Origin: Xestospongia bergquistia
Taxonomy: Eukaryota > Porifera > Demospongiae > Haplosclerida > Petrosiidae
Direction: 5' to 3'
Assembly: GCA_963965975.1 (NCBI GenBank)
Contig: OZ014413.1
Coordinates: 7,714,501 to 7,778,500, forward strand
DNA: 64,000 nt
In this document: piece by piece, positions 11,272 to 22,516 of the stretch
How the letters are laid out: each line of letters starts with the position of its first letter
Numbering within the stretch: position 1 is the stretch's first letter
Notes under the pieces: model-generated
Database searches by the model: none
What the model saw: only the letters and a program-made list of their open reading frames with translations
What the model was told of the DNA's origin: nothing
Program-made: the position numbers and the translations under genes

Positions 11272-12861
11272 TATCATATTTATTTTCCAACATGTATAGC
11301 GAAAATAATTATATGAAAATTTTTCTATTAAATGCATGAGTGTTATGTATTTTTTAAATTTACTATAATGCTGTGTTTATTAATTTTATTTGAAATCTTT
11401 TCAACACATTTAGTCCAATAACATTGTGATAAACTTATAGAGACTATTTGCCATTTTGTTTTGATTTATTTAATAACACAGTTGTCTGTAGTTTTGAATT
11501 GGTATATATAGTAACTGCTGTATTTGGTCTCTCAATACATCTGTTATCTTCCAAATAAAACGTAACTTAATAATTGAACAATTGCAAGCTCAAAATACTA
11601 ATCCTGTCAAACTAATCTGGAGAGTAATGAGATATGTTTGGAAATATAATTACATCATCTATAAATTATTATAAGTGCTATAGATCCAGAACTTTCTGAA
11701 AGGAATAGAAAATGATATAAAGCACCCAATATGCTATTCGTCAGAGTTCTGAAAACAATATAGTCTGATCAAAGGTAATGTCTGTATGAGTGAGTCTAAT
11801 ATAGTTATTAGTGTTTCATGTGTACAGGTATATTGACTACTGTATTAACATTGGGGTTTAAAATAAATTACAAAGATACAATACAGGCATATTTGTAAAA
11901 AGGTATGGAATATCCAAAGTTTGGAAATCACTTATCTGTACAAGTAAATTTTTTACTTGTCCATTGCCATCATGGCATAGCACTCATTTCTCATGAGCAC
12001 TATTATTTATATATGCAAATGTTATATATGCATGCATTCTGCTTTCCATATATTTTGGATGACATAGTATGTATTTACATAAAATGATACTACCAATTTC
12101 TCACTTTCTCTACAATACATGTATGTTATGATCAAAACTTGAACCCAACATATTGACCACTGACACACTTAGCAATTACTGATGTCATATAAAATTGGAG
12201 TATTAAACATAAAAATGAATACCTATTATGTACTTAATATCATGCTGTTAAATAACAGAAAATGAAATGGCACAATGGGATTAGATTAATAATAGCAAAA
12301 TCTCTATATTAACTATTGTTGACAATAATTCTATTTAGTATCTTGTAAATCAGGATAATGAAGTCTAAAAATAATTAATTAACTGGTTGTCTATTGTATT
12401 GTATGAAGTAGTAGGTGATAAGCATGATTATGTATTAACTTGTGGCCAAAGATGAAGGGTGAACTCATTAATGAAGGGTGTTAAAAAGTATGCAACTTTC
12501 AATGTTAGTATTGAATTACAGGAGAATAGATTAGAGAAAATCTCACACATTATTTTAGAGGAAATGTCCTATTGAAATGTCTGGAGTTAACATAAAGACT
12601 ATTATTGTGAGGTAAATACATATCATTTAGTCTCTGGTATAAATGTCTACCTTCTAATAATTTGAGCTGGTCATGTAAGTGCTAAGTTTTAGTTATCTCA
12701 TTTATGCTATTGATGATTGTTTACGTTCAATGACTCTTAGATGGCTTTTCAAAGGAATGTACGAGGGCTTCATCGTTCTATATATAGAAATCTAGTTACA
12801 AAAACTATATGGTCATTGTTTTGATTGTGGCTAATAAATATATAGTTATTAATTGAAAAAA
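11272..12861. other. Intergenic spacer
   Basis: AT-rich. It contains a short transporter relic (listed separately at 11540-11665). The rest has short chance ORFs only, with no family relic or RNA gene recognised. Confidence 0.45.
11540..11665 (+). pseudogene. Relic of POT-like central-loop segment
   Basis: Translates to a piece resembling the end of helix 6 and the start of the central loop: KRNLIIEQ, then QAQNTNPVKLIWRVMRYVWK. Intact paralogues have KHHLVIEPAQHNNPVKLIWR. Everything before and after is lost. It lies 0.3 kb behind the gene at 9670 and marks another former gene copy. Confidence 0.8.
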
Positions 12862-13897
12862 ATGGCTGATAAACTAACTTCATTAATCTCTGTCTCTCGT
12901 GTTCATCATGACATTTTCTCTTCTTTCATTAAAAGACTTAAATTATCTTGCGTTCGTTCTAAAGGAGCTCAGTTGGTTGTTGTATGGAGTGTTCTGTCAG
13001 TTACATCTTATGCCAATATTCAAGTACCTAACATTAATATATAGTAACCACTCTCATATGATCAATTCTTTCAACCATTGTTGATTAAGTGTTCTGATTG
13101 CAGCCTATGGTATAACTCTATATGATGATTTATCAAACCTTTCATCTCAATACTTTTCAACTTTGAACCAACAGTCAAATAGAACTGTTGTGTTTACTGA
13201 GACATTAGTTCTAGCTTTTCCATTAATAATACCATTTTCTTTATATGCTGTCTTTGTTCCAATATTTCAATTTATAATTGTTCCTTTTTTTTCTTGCTTC
13301 ATTCCTAGCATGTCAAAATGTATGTGGATTGGACTAGTAGTTTTGCTACTACAGTTGTCTGCTACAACTGCTATTGCTGTTATAGTGAATAAAGATGTTA
13401 GCAGAGTTTGTGATGATTGTGTCTGCTTTGACTTTTCTTCATATAACACCTCTTTTGTAGGAATGGAAATTTTTACATTACCATACCCTGTTTTCATTGT
13501 ACCACAATTGTTCTTAGGTCTTTGTATAGTCCTTCTTTTTATTGCTGGCTTTGAATTTATATTGGCTCAAAGTCCTCGAAGTATGCAAGGATCGTTGATT
13601 GGATTATGGCTTATTGGAAACACTCTTCATAACATCAATAATACCATTTTTCCTTTTTCTTTTAGTTGTCGCTGGGAATATTATGCTATTAAAACATGTC
13701 TTGTTCTGCTTTCAATCATTGTTTATACTATAGCTGCATATAAATACAAGTATAGACAACGTAATGAACTATCTGATGTTAATGAGAGAGTAATCATTAC
13801 ACAATATACTGAAAAACAACTAGACAATGAGGAAAAATATGAAAGATTAGAGAGTAACAAGCTGTCTTATGACATTGACTCTTTGGTTGTGAATTGA
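12862..13897 (+). pseudogene. POT-like copy lacking helices 2-6 (internal deletion)
   Basis: The first part (ATG 12862 to stop 13044) encodes the N-terminus and most of helix 1, with the family mark KLSCVRSKGAQL. The second part is open from about 13085 to the stop at 13895-13897 and encodes helices 7-12: PLIIPFSLYAVFVPIFQF, IPSMSKCMWIGLVV, the CDDCVCFDF loop, FEFILAQSPRSMQG, and the tail KYKYRQRNELSDVNERV. About 240 residues, including QFGTDQL and the whole central loop, are missing. The first usable ATG of the second frame lies well inside it (near 13310), so independent expression is doubtful. The C-terminal half is unusually clean for a pseudogene, so the deletion may be recent. The helix-10 motif differs slightly from all others (AQSPRSMQG). 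Confidence 0.82.
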
Positions 13898-16780
13898 TTG
13901 CATTGTGGACATATGTGTTAAGTTTTGTCAAATGTTATTAAGTTGTTTTTGTCAGATTTATTCTTAGCCAACACACTTAATTTTGTCATTGTAATAGTGT
14001 TTTTAATACTAGCTAAATGTTGCAAGTTATGAGTGAGAGGTAATAAAGTCAACATACATTTGATATATAGCTGAAGAACATTATGAAAGATATTTTGACC
14101 AGGAATATCAAGTAAAAGTAATGGATTCTAATTAAGTGTATAGAATAAAACATACATTTTGTTATGAATTGGCATCTTAAGTTTATGTATATATTTTACA
14201 GATAAATGACTTCATACACGTAGTTTTTATTGAAAGAATATTTTAATGATGATTTTTAAACTTTTGCAACTATTTTAAGCTTTTTCACACATACTCCATG
14301 CACAATTAGCTACATCAAAATGTGATTACACATGAAGCAATATCTAATACATACTTATTAGAGTAGCTTGAATAAATGAAATTTGTTCTCTATGCAAATA
14401 GTCAATGCAATAGTAAATAGTAATCAAAACAGTATATGACATTAACTTTTATTTTGCATTACATGAAACTTGAAAATCATTCAATCAATTGTTTGTGTAG
14501 TATCGTTCTAAACATCGCTATTGTACCTAACAATAATCAATGAACAATTTAATGATGATACTTATGTTAGAGATAATTATTCTGCATACCACAAGGGTAG
14601 GTTTTTTTAACTCCTCCCAAACATTAAATTAATTTCTCTAGTGAAAAGTAGCTGTTCTAGTCTGTATTAATAACCCAATGACTCTCTATGTTAATAATTG
14701 GGAAAAATTGGTACATGTTAATTAGTATATATAAATGATGTTTAAAAGCAAGGTCATCACATTTAGCAAGGATAAAATCAAGACAACAGGTGGAAAATAT
14801 TGCCAACAATCTTTTGCTTGATAATACATCTACTAAACATTAGGAAATGCTTAATATATAAAGTGGCTAAGAACAATAGTATTTAAGTTTATTTATGGAT
14901 TTATTAAACTAACAATTTTAGACAATTTTAAAAACAATAATTAACCATAATTATATGGAACTCTTTAGAAATATATATAATTCGTCGTATCTCTAACTTG
15001 CAGGAAAAATGTCAACTCATCCATTCTTCCTTGCTAACAGCTTAGAAGACTAGAAATTAAAATTAAATACTATACTTGATTCTTCATAGTTGTTAAGACA
15101 TCTGTTTATTCAAAACGATAGAGAGTTCGTTATATTCAGTCAATAAGACAGATCACAATTGATAATTGGTCTTGACATAGAAACAATATAGAATAACAAT
15201 CATATAAATAGGATTATTGAAAGAGTTTAATACTTTAAATTTCCTTATGATGTCATCAGCACAACAGATGATCTTGTACTTCAACAAACCTTTAAGATAC
15301 ATACTCTTTTCTTTCTATTCCTTGTATAAGTGACATTTTATATTTATTGCTGTATTATGTGATATAAAATATGGTATAATTATATACATTGTTGTGTCAC
15401 ATATGCATACTTCACACTGCTGTCTTGTATATACACTATCTGTCAATAATTCCACATAAAATATGAGCATCAAAAAGAAATCACCATCAGAAAAAATGGG
15501 TTTAGTCACAAGTGATCTATTAGTGGATCGGGAATTATATGATCTGTCAATGTCTTCAAAATAGGTAAGAGCGACGCACAGATGAAAGCACATATAAATA
15601 CATTAAAAATCATTTACATGAACACCCAATCAGTATCAGTCTTACATGTTTTTTATTCAATCTTGGATGAATACCATTGACTGAGTGTTTATTAATGTAT
15701 AATAATTTTAATGAAAATTTGGTTGATATACTTATATTTCTCTAATGCTAATGATTTGGATATTTATTTAGCAATTGTTATATTAAGTTGTATTTTCATC
15801 CTTACCTTGTTTCTTTACTTTTTGGTACTGTCATTCCCACATCATATTTAACTTTTTATAGTTCTATTTATTTACTGTCTTTTTTAATTACTATGATCTG
15901 AGTTGTGCATATCTTCTGTCTACTAGTCATAAAGTGCCTTCTTGTTTACAACAAAGTTTTTTTTTAAATTTAAACCTTACAGCATAATGATATTCATAAA
16001 CTTCTGAACTGATTCGATATATAGCTCAAGCAGAAAGTCTGAAATGTTTGTAAATGGATTCTAGATCTATACTCCTATTTTTATTACTTCTTGTTGTTAA
16101 ATTGAAAAATTGTGATCATGACACATCTTTTAGTCAATTTATTGTAATATCCAGCTACTACAATTATAAATTTATGCTCACCATCCTTCAGTTTGTTAAT
16201 ATAGAGACTAATAGGTCATTTACTTAATATGTTAAGTATATCTACAATGTCAGGAATTCATATAGATAATGTCATGTCATTTTTCATGAATATTATATGC
16301 AGCATTATATAATTTAAAGAGTATTAATATTGTCAATTATAATTTATTAAACCTCTGTTTATAACTAGCTATATTGCATACTGAACAAAATATTCAAGTA
16401 AAAACTCTTTAATCGTTGTCATGCAATGAATATGTGAGATCATTTTTAGTACAGTACATAATATAGTGAGTAACTATATAGACAACCTAAGACGTACAAA
16501 TCTTTATTATTTATGCCAAAAAATATAATCGAATTAATTATAAGTATTTTGTGTGTATGCGTATGTGTCAGTGTGAACAATTACAATAAAGCAGTGCCTA
16601 GTAACAAGTAGTTGTAGTCATTGCATTTTTTAGGTTTTAAATGAAAAAATTATCATTATTCTTATGTCAATATTAAAATGTAAATATTCATTATTCCTAA
16701 AAAGATTTTGTTGAAGTGCAATTTTAGTAGAGTAAGTAATGTGTGTGTGTTGGGGTACAGTATATGTATATACATCGTTA
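13898..16780. other. Long intergenic spacer
   Basis: About 2.9 kb without a gene. Stretches near 15360-15430 and 15790-15965 resemble spacer sequence at about 24040-24430 and 27060-27615 (see the repeat entries). The ORF on the minus strand at 15315-15593 has no family resemblance and overlaps this repeat. Confidence 0.45.
15360..15970. repeat. Dispersed intergenic repeat, copy 1
   Basis: Similar to segments at 24040-24435 and 27055-27620. Shared blocks are TACATTGTTGTGTCACAT, CTTGTATATA..C near the start, and GTATTTTCATCCT, ATTACTATGAT(C/T)TGA and GTTTACAACAAA at the end. The copies are diverged. No coding potential is seen. Confidence 0.55.
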
Positions 16781-16789
16781 GAATCTATC

Positions 16790-16975
16790 AAATATGTCTG
16801 TGTTTGATCAAAAGGAGCAATGTTAATTATAGTTATCCCTATTATACTGGCCAATATCACCATTATGTCTGAAGTTCTTTCTGTATATTTCATTGACAAA
16901 TATTCTTTTCTTATATTTTGGTGCAATTGGATTGTACCATTTGTTTGTTAGGTGAGAAATGCTGGCATAAAACAA
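16790..16975 (+). pseudogene. Relic of POT-like N-terminus
   Basis: Degenerate translation resembling helix 1-2 of subgroup B: an S-K-G-A motif after a stop, VIPIILANITIM, FIDKYSFLI, GAIGL, then LLGEK, where homology ends. It lies 0.9 kb upstream of the pseudogene at 17916. The minus-strand ORFs across it are shadows. Confidence 0.78.
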
Positions 16976-16979
16976 AGTA

Positions 16980-17760
16980 GAATTTAGGATTTCTTGTCCA
17001 ATCACCATTGTGCACTTAGCAATTATTAAAATATAATTATATTATTAATAGAATTAAAACTAATATGAATGAGTAGCCATCATTTCTTAATGAATTTAAT
17101 TGATTCTGTGTAATTGCATGTATTCTGAAAATTGTATGAGTTAGTTGAATTGAGCAAGTGGTAATAGTTTGTTGAGATAATATTGTTTGATGAGTTGACT
17201 ATAGAATAGATTGAGATGGTGATACATGATGTGATAGATAAGTTAATGTAATAATTGGCTATGGTTGCTAACAGTATGTTTGTGTGAATTTGTTACCTAT
17301 ATATAAGTTGATTAATGTGTTTATTGCATTTGACTTCTCTATATGGTGTGAGTTAAATTGAATCAACTTTTAAAGGAATGATAATTTCTCATAACTCACA
17401 TAATGAACTGGTATGATAAAAGTATCTATCCTATCATCAGTTACTATCTCAATTTCTTGTACATTTGGCTCACTTAACATCAAATGATTATCACTTGTGC
17501 AAATTTTCTAGCTTATTAATGTCACAATCTGTGTACCAAATACAGTAATTTTAATTTTTGTTAGTTCAGATGGATCATGATGATTCCATGTATAGGCTTG
17601 TTCAAACAGGGGTAGTTACTGGACAGCCATACTACTATTGAAAGCCATTTTATTTATAGATATTAACTCAAGCTAGATACTTATAATGAGCTGTGCTTAT
17701 ATATTCTATAGCTTTTAAGAACGTTTGGATCTACATCAATTTCATCATGATCAGGATATG
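16980..17760. other. Intergenic spacer
   Basis: AT-rich; nothing recognised before the upstream block at 17760. Confidence 0.4.
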
Positions 17761-17915
17761 TAATTACTATTGCTGTTATAATTATGACAATGTATTGAAA
17801 CCAAAAAAATAATGATTATGTAAACAGTGAAAATTATTATAAGACATATACTAAAATTTTTTTGTTCATTTGCTGATTCTAAGTAAATGATGTATAGAGC
17901 ATTAAACAAATTTGA
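17760..17915 (+). promoter_or_regulatory. Subgroup-B upstream block (at pseudogene 17916)
   Basis: Closely similar to 19606-19754: GTTATAATTATGACAATGTA, TTGAAACC, GTAAACAGTGAAA, TTATTATAAGACATATACTA, then TTTGTTCATTTG, GATTCTAAGT, and TGTATAGA before the ATG. Likely promoter and 5' leader, inferred from conservation. Confidence 0.5.
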
Positions 17916-19245
17916 ATGGCAGAATTACAACTTTTAATGTCTAGTAACTCTACAGTTAAAAATATATTGTCTTCTTGTTATATTAGCACATGTAAAAATG
18001 CTTGTGTTCAGTCAAAGAGAGCAGTGTTAGTTTTAGTTATCAATATTCTACTGGCTAGCATCACAATTCTATCTGGAGCTCTTTCTACACGTTTCACTGA
18101 CAAATATTCTTTTCTTAAAATTGCTGCAATTGGAGTGTACTATCTTTTCTATCCTATCCTTGGTTTGGTAGGTGAGAAATGGATGAGATATAAAGTGATG
18201 ATAAATGGAATGGAATTAATATGTGTTGCATTCGTCATTATAACTATATCTTTAGTGGGTCTGTTTCTAAAGTTGCAACCTTATTGATAATTCTAAGTTG
18301 TCCTTTCTTTCTTGGATATGGCTTGTTTGAGGCTAATGTGATACAGTTTGGTACTGATCAATGGTAATTTTCTTCTGAAGAAGAATTGAGTAGTTTTATT
18401 TACTGGCTGTAGTACTTGTAATGGAATCTATTGTAATAGGATTAGTACATAATAACACTATGTATTATGTTTTTACAGTTATATTTGGCTCTGGTTATTT
18501 TGTTTATTCTTTGCATTCTTGTCTTTTTGTTGTTTTAAGCATCACTTGGTTATTGAACCAGCTCAACACAACAATCCTGTCAAATTAATAAGTATAGTAA
18601 TAAAGTATGCTTGGAAACACAAACAACCAGTGAGACGTAGTGCCTTTACATTTGGTGAATCTCCTCCTTCAAGATTAGATTTATCTATAAGAGAGATATG
18701 GTGGACCATTTACTACTGTACAAGTAGAGGATGTGAGAAGCTTTTTTTACATATTCAGTATAGTTTTGGGAATGTCTAGATATGGACTTCTTGATTCTAA
18801 ATCAAAGATTTTAGATCAATATTTACAAATTGTGAGACTGAAAAATGTCACATATTTCAATATGATGGAAAATGTGCTCTTAATATATCCTCTGACTATA
18901 CGATATTGTGTGATTGTATTTGCTCTTCCTTTATATCAATTTGTAATTATTCTTTGCTTTTCTCACTTCATTCCTAGTATATGTTAAAACGTATATAGAT
19001 TGGACTAGTGGCACTGTTAGTAGAGTCTATAATGACAACTCTAGATACATGATAACTTATGACTTTAGAAATGCATCAAATTAATGACAACATCTGTTTT
19101 TCATTCTCTGCCACCATAACCTTTGAAAAGGAACTACAATATAATGAACTCACACTACCTTTCTATTATCAAGGTTGTTCCTCAGTTTCTTGCTGGTATT
19201 AGTATTGTTTTCGTAAGGTTCACAAGTTTTGAGTTTATATTTTTA
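17916..19245 (+). pseudogene. Broken POT-like transporter copy
   Basis: Starts with ATG 17916 (MAELQLLMSSNSTVKN) and runs open for 123 residues to a stop in the helix 3-4 region (18287). The damage after that is extensive: the GTDQL motif is followed by a TAA-containing scramble near 18360, part of helix 5 is deleted near 18407, and the frame shifts near 18519 and in the KERYGG region near 18695. Another shift follows near 18985, and further losses near 19075 and 19165. Homology stops near 19240 just after FEF of helix 10, so the C-terminal tail is missing. Still recognisable: LVGEKWMRYKV, FKHHLVIEPAQHNNPVKL, RRSAFTFGESPPSRLDL. Subgroup B, neighbour of the intact gene at 19755. Confidence 0.92.
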
Positions 19246-19605
19246 ACATTAAAATAAAATATTATATTATATCATTGATAAAATTAATGCTATAATATCA
19301 AAAAACAACTCACTGTAAAAAATTGACTGTTGATTTACCCAATATAATGTTATACAGGTTACATGTAGCAAACTGAAAATGAAAACATAATACTATTTTG
19401 ATTATTATTGTCCTATAAAATTAATTGTTTTTATTTTTTTTTTAAAAATATTAGTTCAGACATTTTGTAAACAGTTTACATCATGCAACCTGTACCATCA
19501 TACTATATCAACCAATCAGTTTTTACAGTGCTGTATGTATACAATACTGAGATGTTATAACATTGGTTTGTCTGGTCACAAATGTTTTAAAGGAAGTGGT
19601 TCTTT
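19246..19605. other. Spacer with foldback-element arm
   Basis: AT-rich. The end (about 19520-19606) resembles one arm of the foldback element found complete at 58291-58524: a TGTATACA/TACTGAGATGTTATAACA stretch, then GGTCACAAATGTTTTAAAGG and AAGTGGTTCTTTTTG. Confidence 0.5.
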
Positions 19606-19754
19606 TTGTCTTGTTATTGTTATGACAATATATTGAAACCAAAAACATAAAGATTAATATGTAAACAGTGAAATTATTATAAGACATATACTAATACTTT
19701 TTGTTCATTTATTGATTCTAAGTGGATATTGTATAGACCATACAACAGAGTTTA
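19606..19754 (+). promoter_or_regulatory. Subgroup-B upstream block (at gene 19755)
   Basis: Begins CTTGTTATTGTTATGACAAT, then TATTGAAACC, AAAAACATAA, GTAAACAGTGAAATTATTAT, AAGACATATACTAATA, TTTTGTTCATTT, GATTCTAAGTGGATATTGTA and TAGACCAT. The same order of blocks precedes the starts at 17916, 21872 and 24807. This is the promoter region of the one intact member of the subgroup, by inference. Confidence 0.55.
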
Positions 19755-21341
19755 ATGTCAGAATCCCAACCTTTAATCACAAGTAACTCTTCAGGTAAAA
19801 ATATATTGTATTCTTGTTACAGGAGCAGGGGTAAAAATGTTTGTGCTCGATCAAAGGGAGCTCTGTTAGTTGACGTTATCAGTATTCTACTGGCTAATAT
19901 AGTCATTATATCTGGAGGTCTTTCTACACATTTCACTGACAAATATTCTTTTCTTATATTTGCTGCAATTGGAACATACTATCTTTTCTATCCTATCCTT
20001 GGTTTGTTAGGTGAGAAATGGATGAGATATAAAGTGATGATAATTGGAATGGTATTAATATGTGTGGGATTTGTCATCATTACGGTATCTTTAGTTGTTC
20101 TGTACTATATACAGCTTGATAGCATTTCAGTTGTGACTGTATCAATAACCTTAACTTTTCCTTTCTTTCTTGGATATGGCTTGCTTCAGGCTAATGTGGT
20201 ACAGTTTGGTACTGATCAACTTCAGTTTTCTCCTTCTGAAGAATTGAGTAGTTTTATTTACTGGTTTTTGTACATGTATTTTTGCCCACTAGCTGTAGTA
20301 CTTGTGATGTCATCTATTGTTACAGGATTAGTACATAATAACACTATCTATTATGCTTTTACTGTTATATTTGGCTCTGGTTATTTTTTTATTTTCTTTG
20401 CAATCTTGTCTTTTTGTTGTTTTAAGCATCACTTGGTTATTGAACCAGCTCAACACAACAATCCTGTCAAATTAATATGGAGAGTAATAAAGTATGCTTG
20501 GAAACACAAACAACCAGTGAGACGTAGTGCCTTTACATTTGGTGAATCTCCTCCTTCAAGATTGGACTTAGCTAAAGAGAGATATGGAGGACCATTTACT
20601 ACTGTACAAGTAGAGGATGTGAAAAGCTTTTTGTACATACTCAGTATACTTTTGGGAATCTTTGCATATGGCCTTCTTGACACTAAATCAAAGATTTTAG
20701 ATCAATATTCACGACTCGTACGACTAAAAAATGACACATATAATAATGTGATGGAAAGTATGCTATTAATATATCCTCTGACTATACCATATTGTGTGAT
20801 TCTATTTGCTGTTCCTTTATATCAATTTATAATTATTCCTTTCTTCTCTCGCTTCATTCCTAGTATGTTAAAACGTATATGGATTGGACTAGTGGCGCTG
20901 GTAGTAGAGTCTATAATAACAACTCTTATAAGCTACATGATAAATCATGACTTTGGAAGTGTCTTAATTAATGAAAATATCTGTTTATCCTATACTGACA
21001 ATATAACATTTGAAAATGGATTACAATCAAATGAACTAACACTACCTTACTATATCATGGCTGTCCCTCAGTTTTTTGCTGGTATTAGTATTTTTTTCGT
21101 AAGGTTCACAAGTTTTGAATTTATTTTAGCTCAAGGTCCTCGTACTATGCAAGGATTGTTAATTGGAATATGGTTCATGCATAATAGCATTTATTGTGTA
21201 CATCTAACTCTTGCAAGTTCACAATATGGTTGTTACTGGGAGTATTATGCTGTTAAGACAGGTGTTGTTTTCATTTTAGTAATTGTTTATACTATTGCTG
21301 CATATAAATACAAGTATTGTTGTGGTGTAAGAGTTAATTAA
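19755..21341 (+). CDS. POT/SLC15-like transporter, subgroup B, short tail
   Basis: Single-exon, 528 residues, ATG 19755 (MSESQPLITSNSSGKN). The N-terminus contains ESQPLI, a fit to the acidic dileucine sorting motif [DE]xxxL[LI]; SLC15A4 uses a similar N-terminal motif for endolysosomal targeting, so such a location is plausible. Family marks: GEKWMRYKV, QFGTDQLQFSPSEELSSF, FKHHLVIEPAQHNNPVKLIW, RRSAFTFGESPPSRLDL, GGPFTTVQVEDVKSF, helix-10 FEFILAQGPRTMQG. The helix-4 Lys position is Gln. After KYKY the conserved RQRNELSDVNER tail is replaced by CCGVRVN and a stop, so this copy alone among the full-length genes lacks the cytosolic tail. The break falls at about 21318, where homology to paralogues ends, which indicates a rearrangement rather than a point mutation. 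The frame is otherwise clean. Confidence 0.85.
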   Translation: MSESQPLITSNSSGKNILYSCYRSRGKNVCARSKGALLVDVISILLANIVIISGGLSTHFTDKYSFLIFAAIGTYYLFYPILGLLGEKWMRYKVMIIGMVLICVGFVIITVSLVVLYYIQLDSISVVTVSITLTFPFFLGYGLLQANVVQFGTDQLQFSPSEELSSFIYWFLYMYFCPLAVVLVMSSIVTGLVHNNTIYYAFTVIFGSGYFFIFFAILSFCCFKHHLVIEPAQHNNPVKLIWRVIKYAWKHKQPVRRSAFTFGESPPSRLDLAKERYGGPFTTVQVEDVKSFLYILSILLGIFAYGLLDTKSKILDQYSRLVRLKNDTYNNVMESMLLIYPLTIPYCVILFAVPLYQFIIIPFFSRFIPSMLKRIWIGLVALVVESIITTLISYMINHDFGSVLINENICLSYTDNITFENGLQSNELTLPYYIMAVPQFFAGISIFFVRFTSFEFILAQGPRTMQGLLIGIWFMHNSIYCVHLTLASSQYGCYWEYYAVKTGVVFILVIVYTIAAYKYKYCCGVRVN

Positions 21342-21729
21342 TATGTTTGGGTGGTACTAATTAATACATCTAACGTTATTTAAATCTGTCTTAACAATTT
21401 TCATTTAAAAATTCAACAATATTTTTTATAAGTGTTGATGGACATGCTTCATGTTCTATGAGATTTAAAGTTTATATCATAGGTTTAATGATCCATTTTA
21501 TGTATACTTTGCGTTAGATTTTCAACAAAAACAATAAAGCAAACAGTACCAGTACTGTCATAAATATATATAGAATAAATATAGAATAGTTATGCATATA
21601 TACCAACTGTATTTATAAAAAACTGAGATGTTTGAGATGTTTTAACAGTGCATGATTTGATCACAAATCAGGTCTCAAATGTTTTGAAAGAAGTGGTACC
21701 TTTTAGCAAATGAGGTCACAATTACTAAC
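21342..21729. other. Spacer with foldback-element arm
   Basis: No gene. About 21587-21712 (ATACCAACTGTATTTATAAA, ACTGAGATGTTTGAGATGTT, TTAACAGTG, ATCACAAATCAGGTC, AAGAAGTGGTACCTTTT, GCAAATGAGGTCAC) matches one arm of the foldback element complete at 58291-58524. Confidence 0.6.
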
Positions 21730-21871
21730 TTTCTTGTTATTGTTATGACAATGACAATGAAACATAAAGGTCAGGCAAACAGTGAAATTATTATAAGACA
21801 TATACTAATATTTTTTTGTTTATTTTCCAATTCTAATTCTGGATATTGTATAGACCATTAAGCAGAGTTGA
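21730..21871 (+). promoter_or_regulatory. Subgroup-B upstream block (at pseudogene 21872)
   Basis: Contains TTCTTGTTATTGTTATGACA, AACAGTGAAATTATTATAAG, ACATATACTAATATTTTTTT, ATTCTGGATATTGTATAGAC and CATTAAGCAGAGTTGA before the ATG, as at 19606-19754. Confidence 0.5.
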
Positions 21872-22516
21872 ATGGCAGAATCACAACCTTTAATCACAAG
21901 TAACTCTTCAGGTAAAAATAATACTCTTGCAATATAAAAAAACCTTAAAATGGAGAATTAAAGTAACATGTTATAAATTTTAGTATCATTTCTAAAAGAC
22001 TTAATTAGTATTAGATAACAAATTAAATTATATTTATTTATTAATACTATTGCTAAGTTCTCTTTACTTTGCTATGTTTATTCGAGGTAAATGTAAATGT
22101 AGTAATATGTCCAAGTAAACAATAGATGTATTATTATAGAATCGACTTTTAAAGAAATGATAATTCCTCATAACATTATTAGCGATGAAATATAGAGTAA
22201 GGAATATAGAAATGAAGACTACATAAAGACTATATTATGTCTGTTTTGTGCAGTTCCTATAGGTCCAAGAGAAAACATTATAATACATTATGCAAGGTTT
22301 TTAATTGGAATATGGTTCATGCATTATAACATCTATTGTGTACATCAAACTATGAGAAGTTTACGATATGGTTGTTACTGTCAGTATTATGCTGTTAAGA
22401 CAGGAATTATTGTCATTTCAGTAATTGCTTTCACTATTACTGCATATAAATACAAGTATAGACAACGTGATGAACTATCTGATGTCAATGAGAGAATTAT
22501 CATTGCAGAATATTGA
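21872..22516 (+). pseudogene. POT-like copy reduced to its two ends
   Basis: ATG 21872 opens MAESQPLITSNSSGKN, then homology stops near 21920. About 340 bp of unrelated AT-rich sequence follow. Homology resumes near 22288 with the end of helix 10/helix 11 (QGFLIGIWFMHYNIYCVHQT), helix 12, and the tail KYKYRQRDELSDVNERIII, ending at a TGA (22514-22516) right after the AEY motif, so the variable tail end is lost too. Almost all of the transporter is deleted. Subgroup B by N-terminus and upstream block. Confidence 0.9.

Noticed and set aside
11905..12087. 60-codon plus-strand ORF in the spacer before 12862.
   Set aside because: No resemblance to the transporter or to transposases; the composition is that of random AT-rich sequence.
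13021..13104. Possible intron joining the two parts of the 12862 copy (GTACCT ... TTGCAG).
   Set aside because: Splicing at these sites leaves the second part out of frame, and even a frame-correct joint would give a protein lacking helices 2-6.
15315..15593. 92-codon minus-strand ORF.
   Set aside because: It overlaps a dispersed spacer repeat and shows no recognisable domain.
19794..19834. Intron-like pattern CAG|GTAAAAATA ... TTACAG|GAGCAGG within the N-terminal codons of subgroup-B copies (also at 6420 and 24846).
   Set aside because: The 28-bp interval is shorter than usual introns and not a multiple of three; removing it would break the frame that otherwise continues into the conserved CVxSKGA and helix 1. 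In the copy at 24807 the interval differs by six bases, keeping the coding frame and not intron signals.
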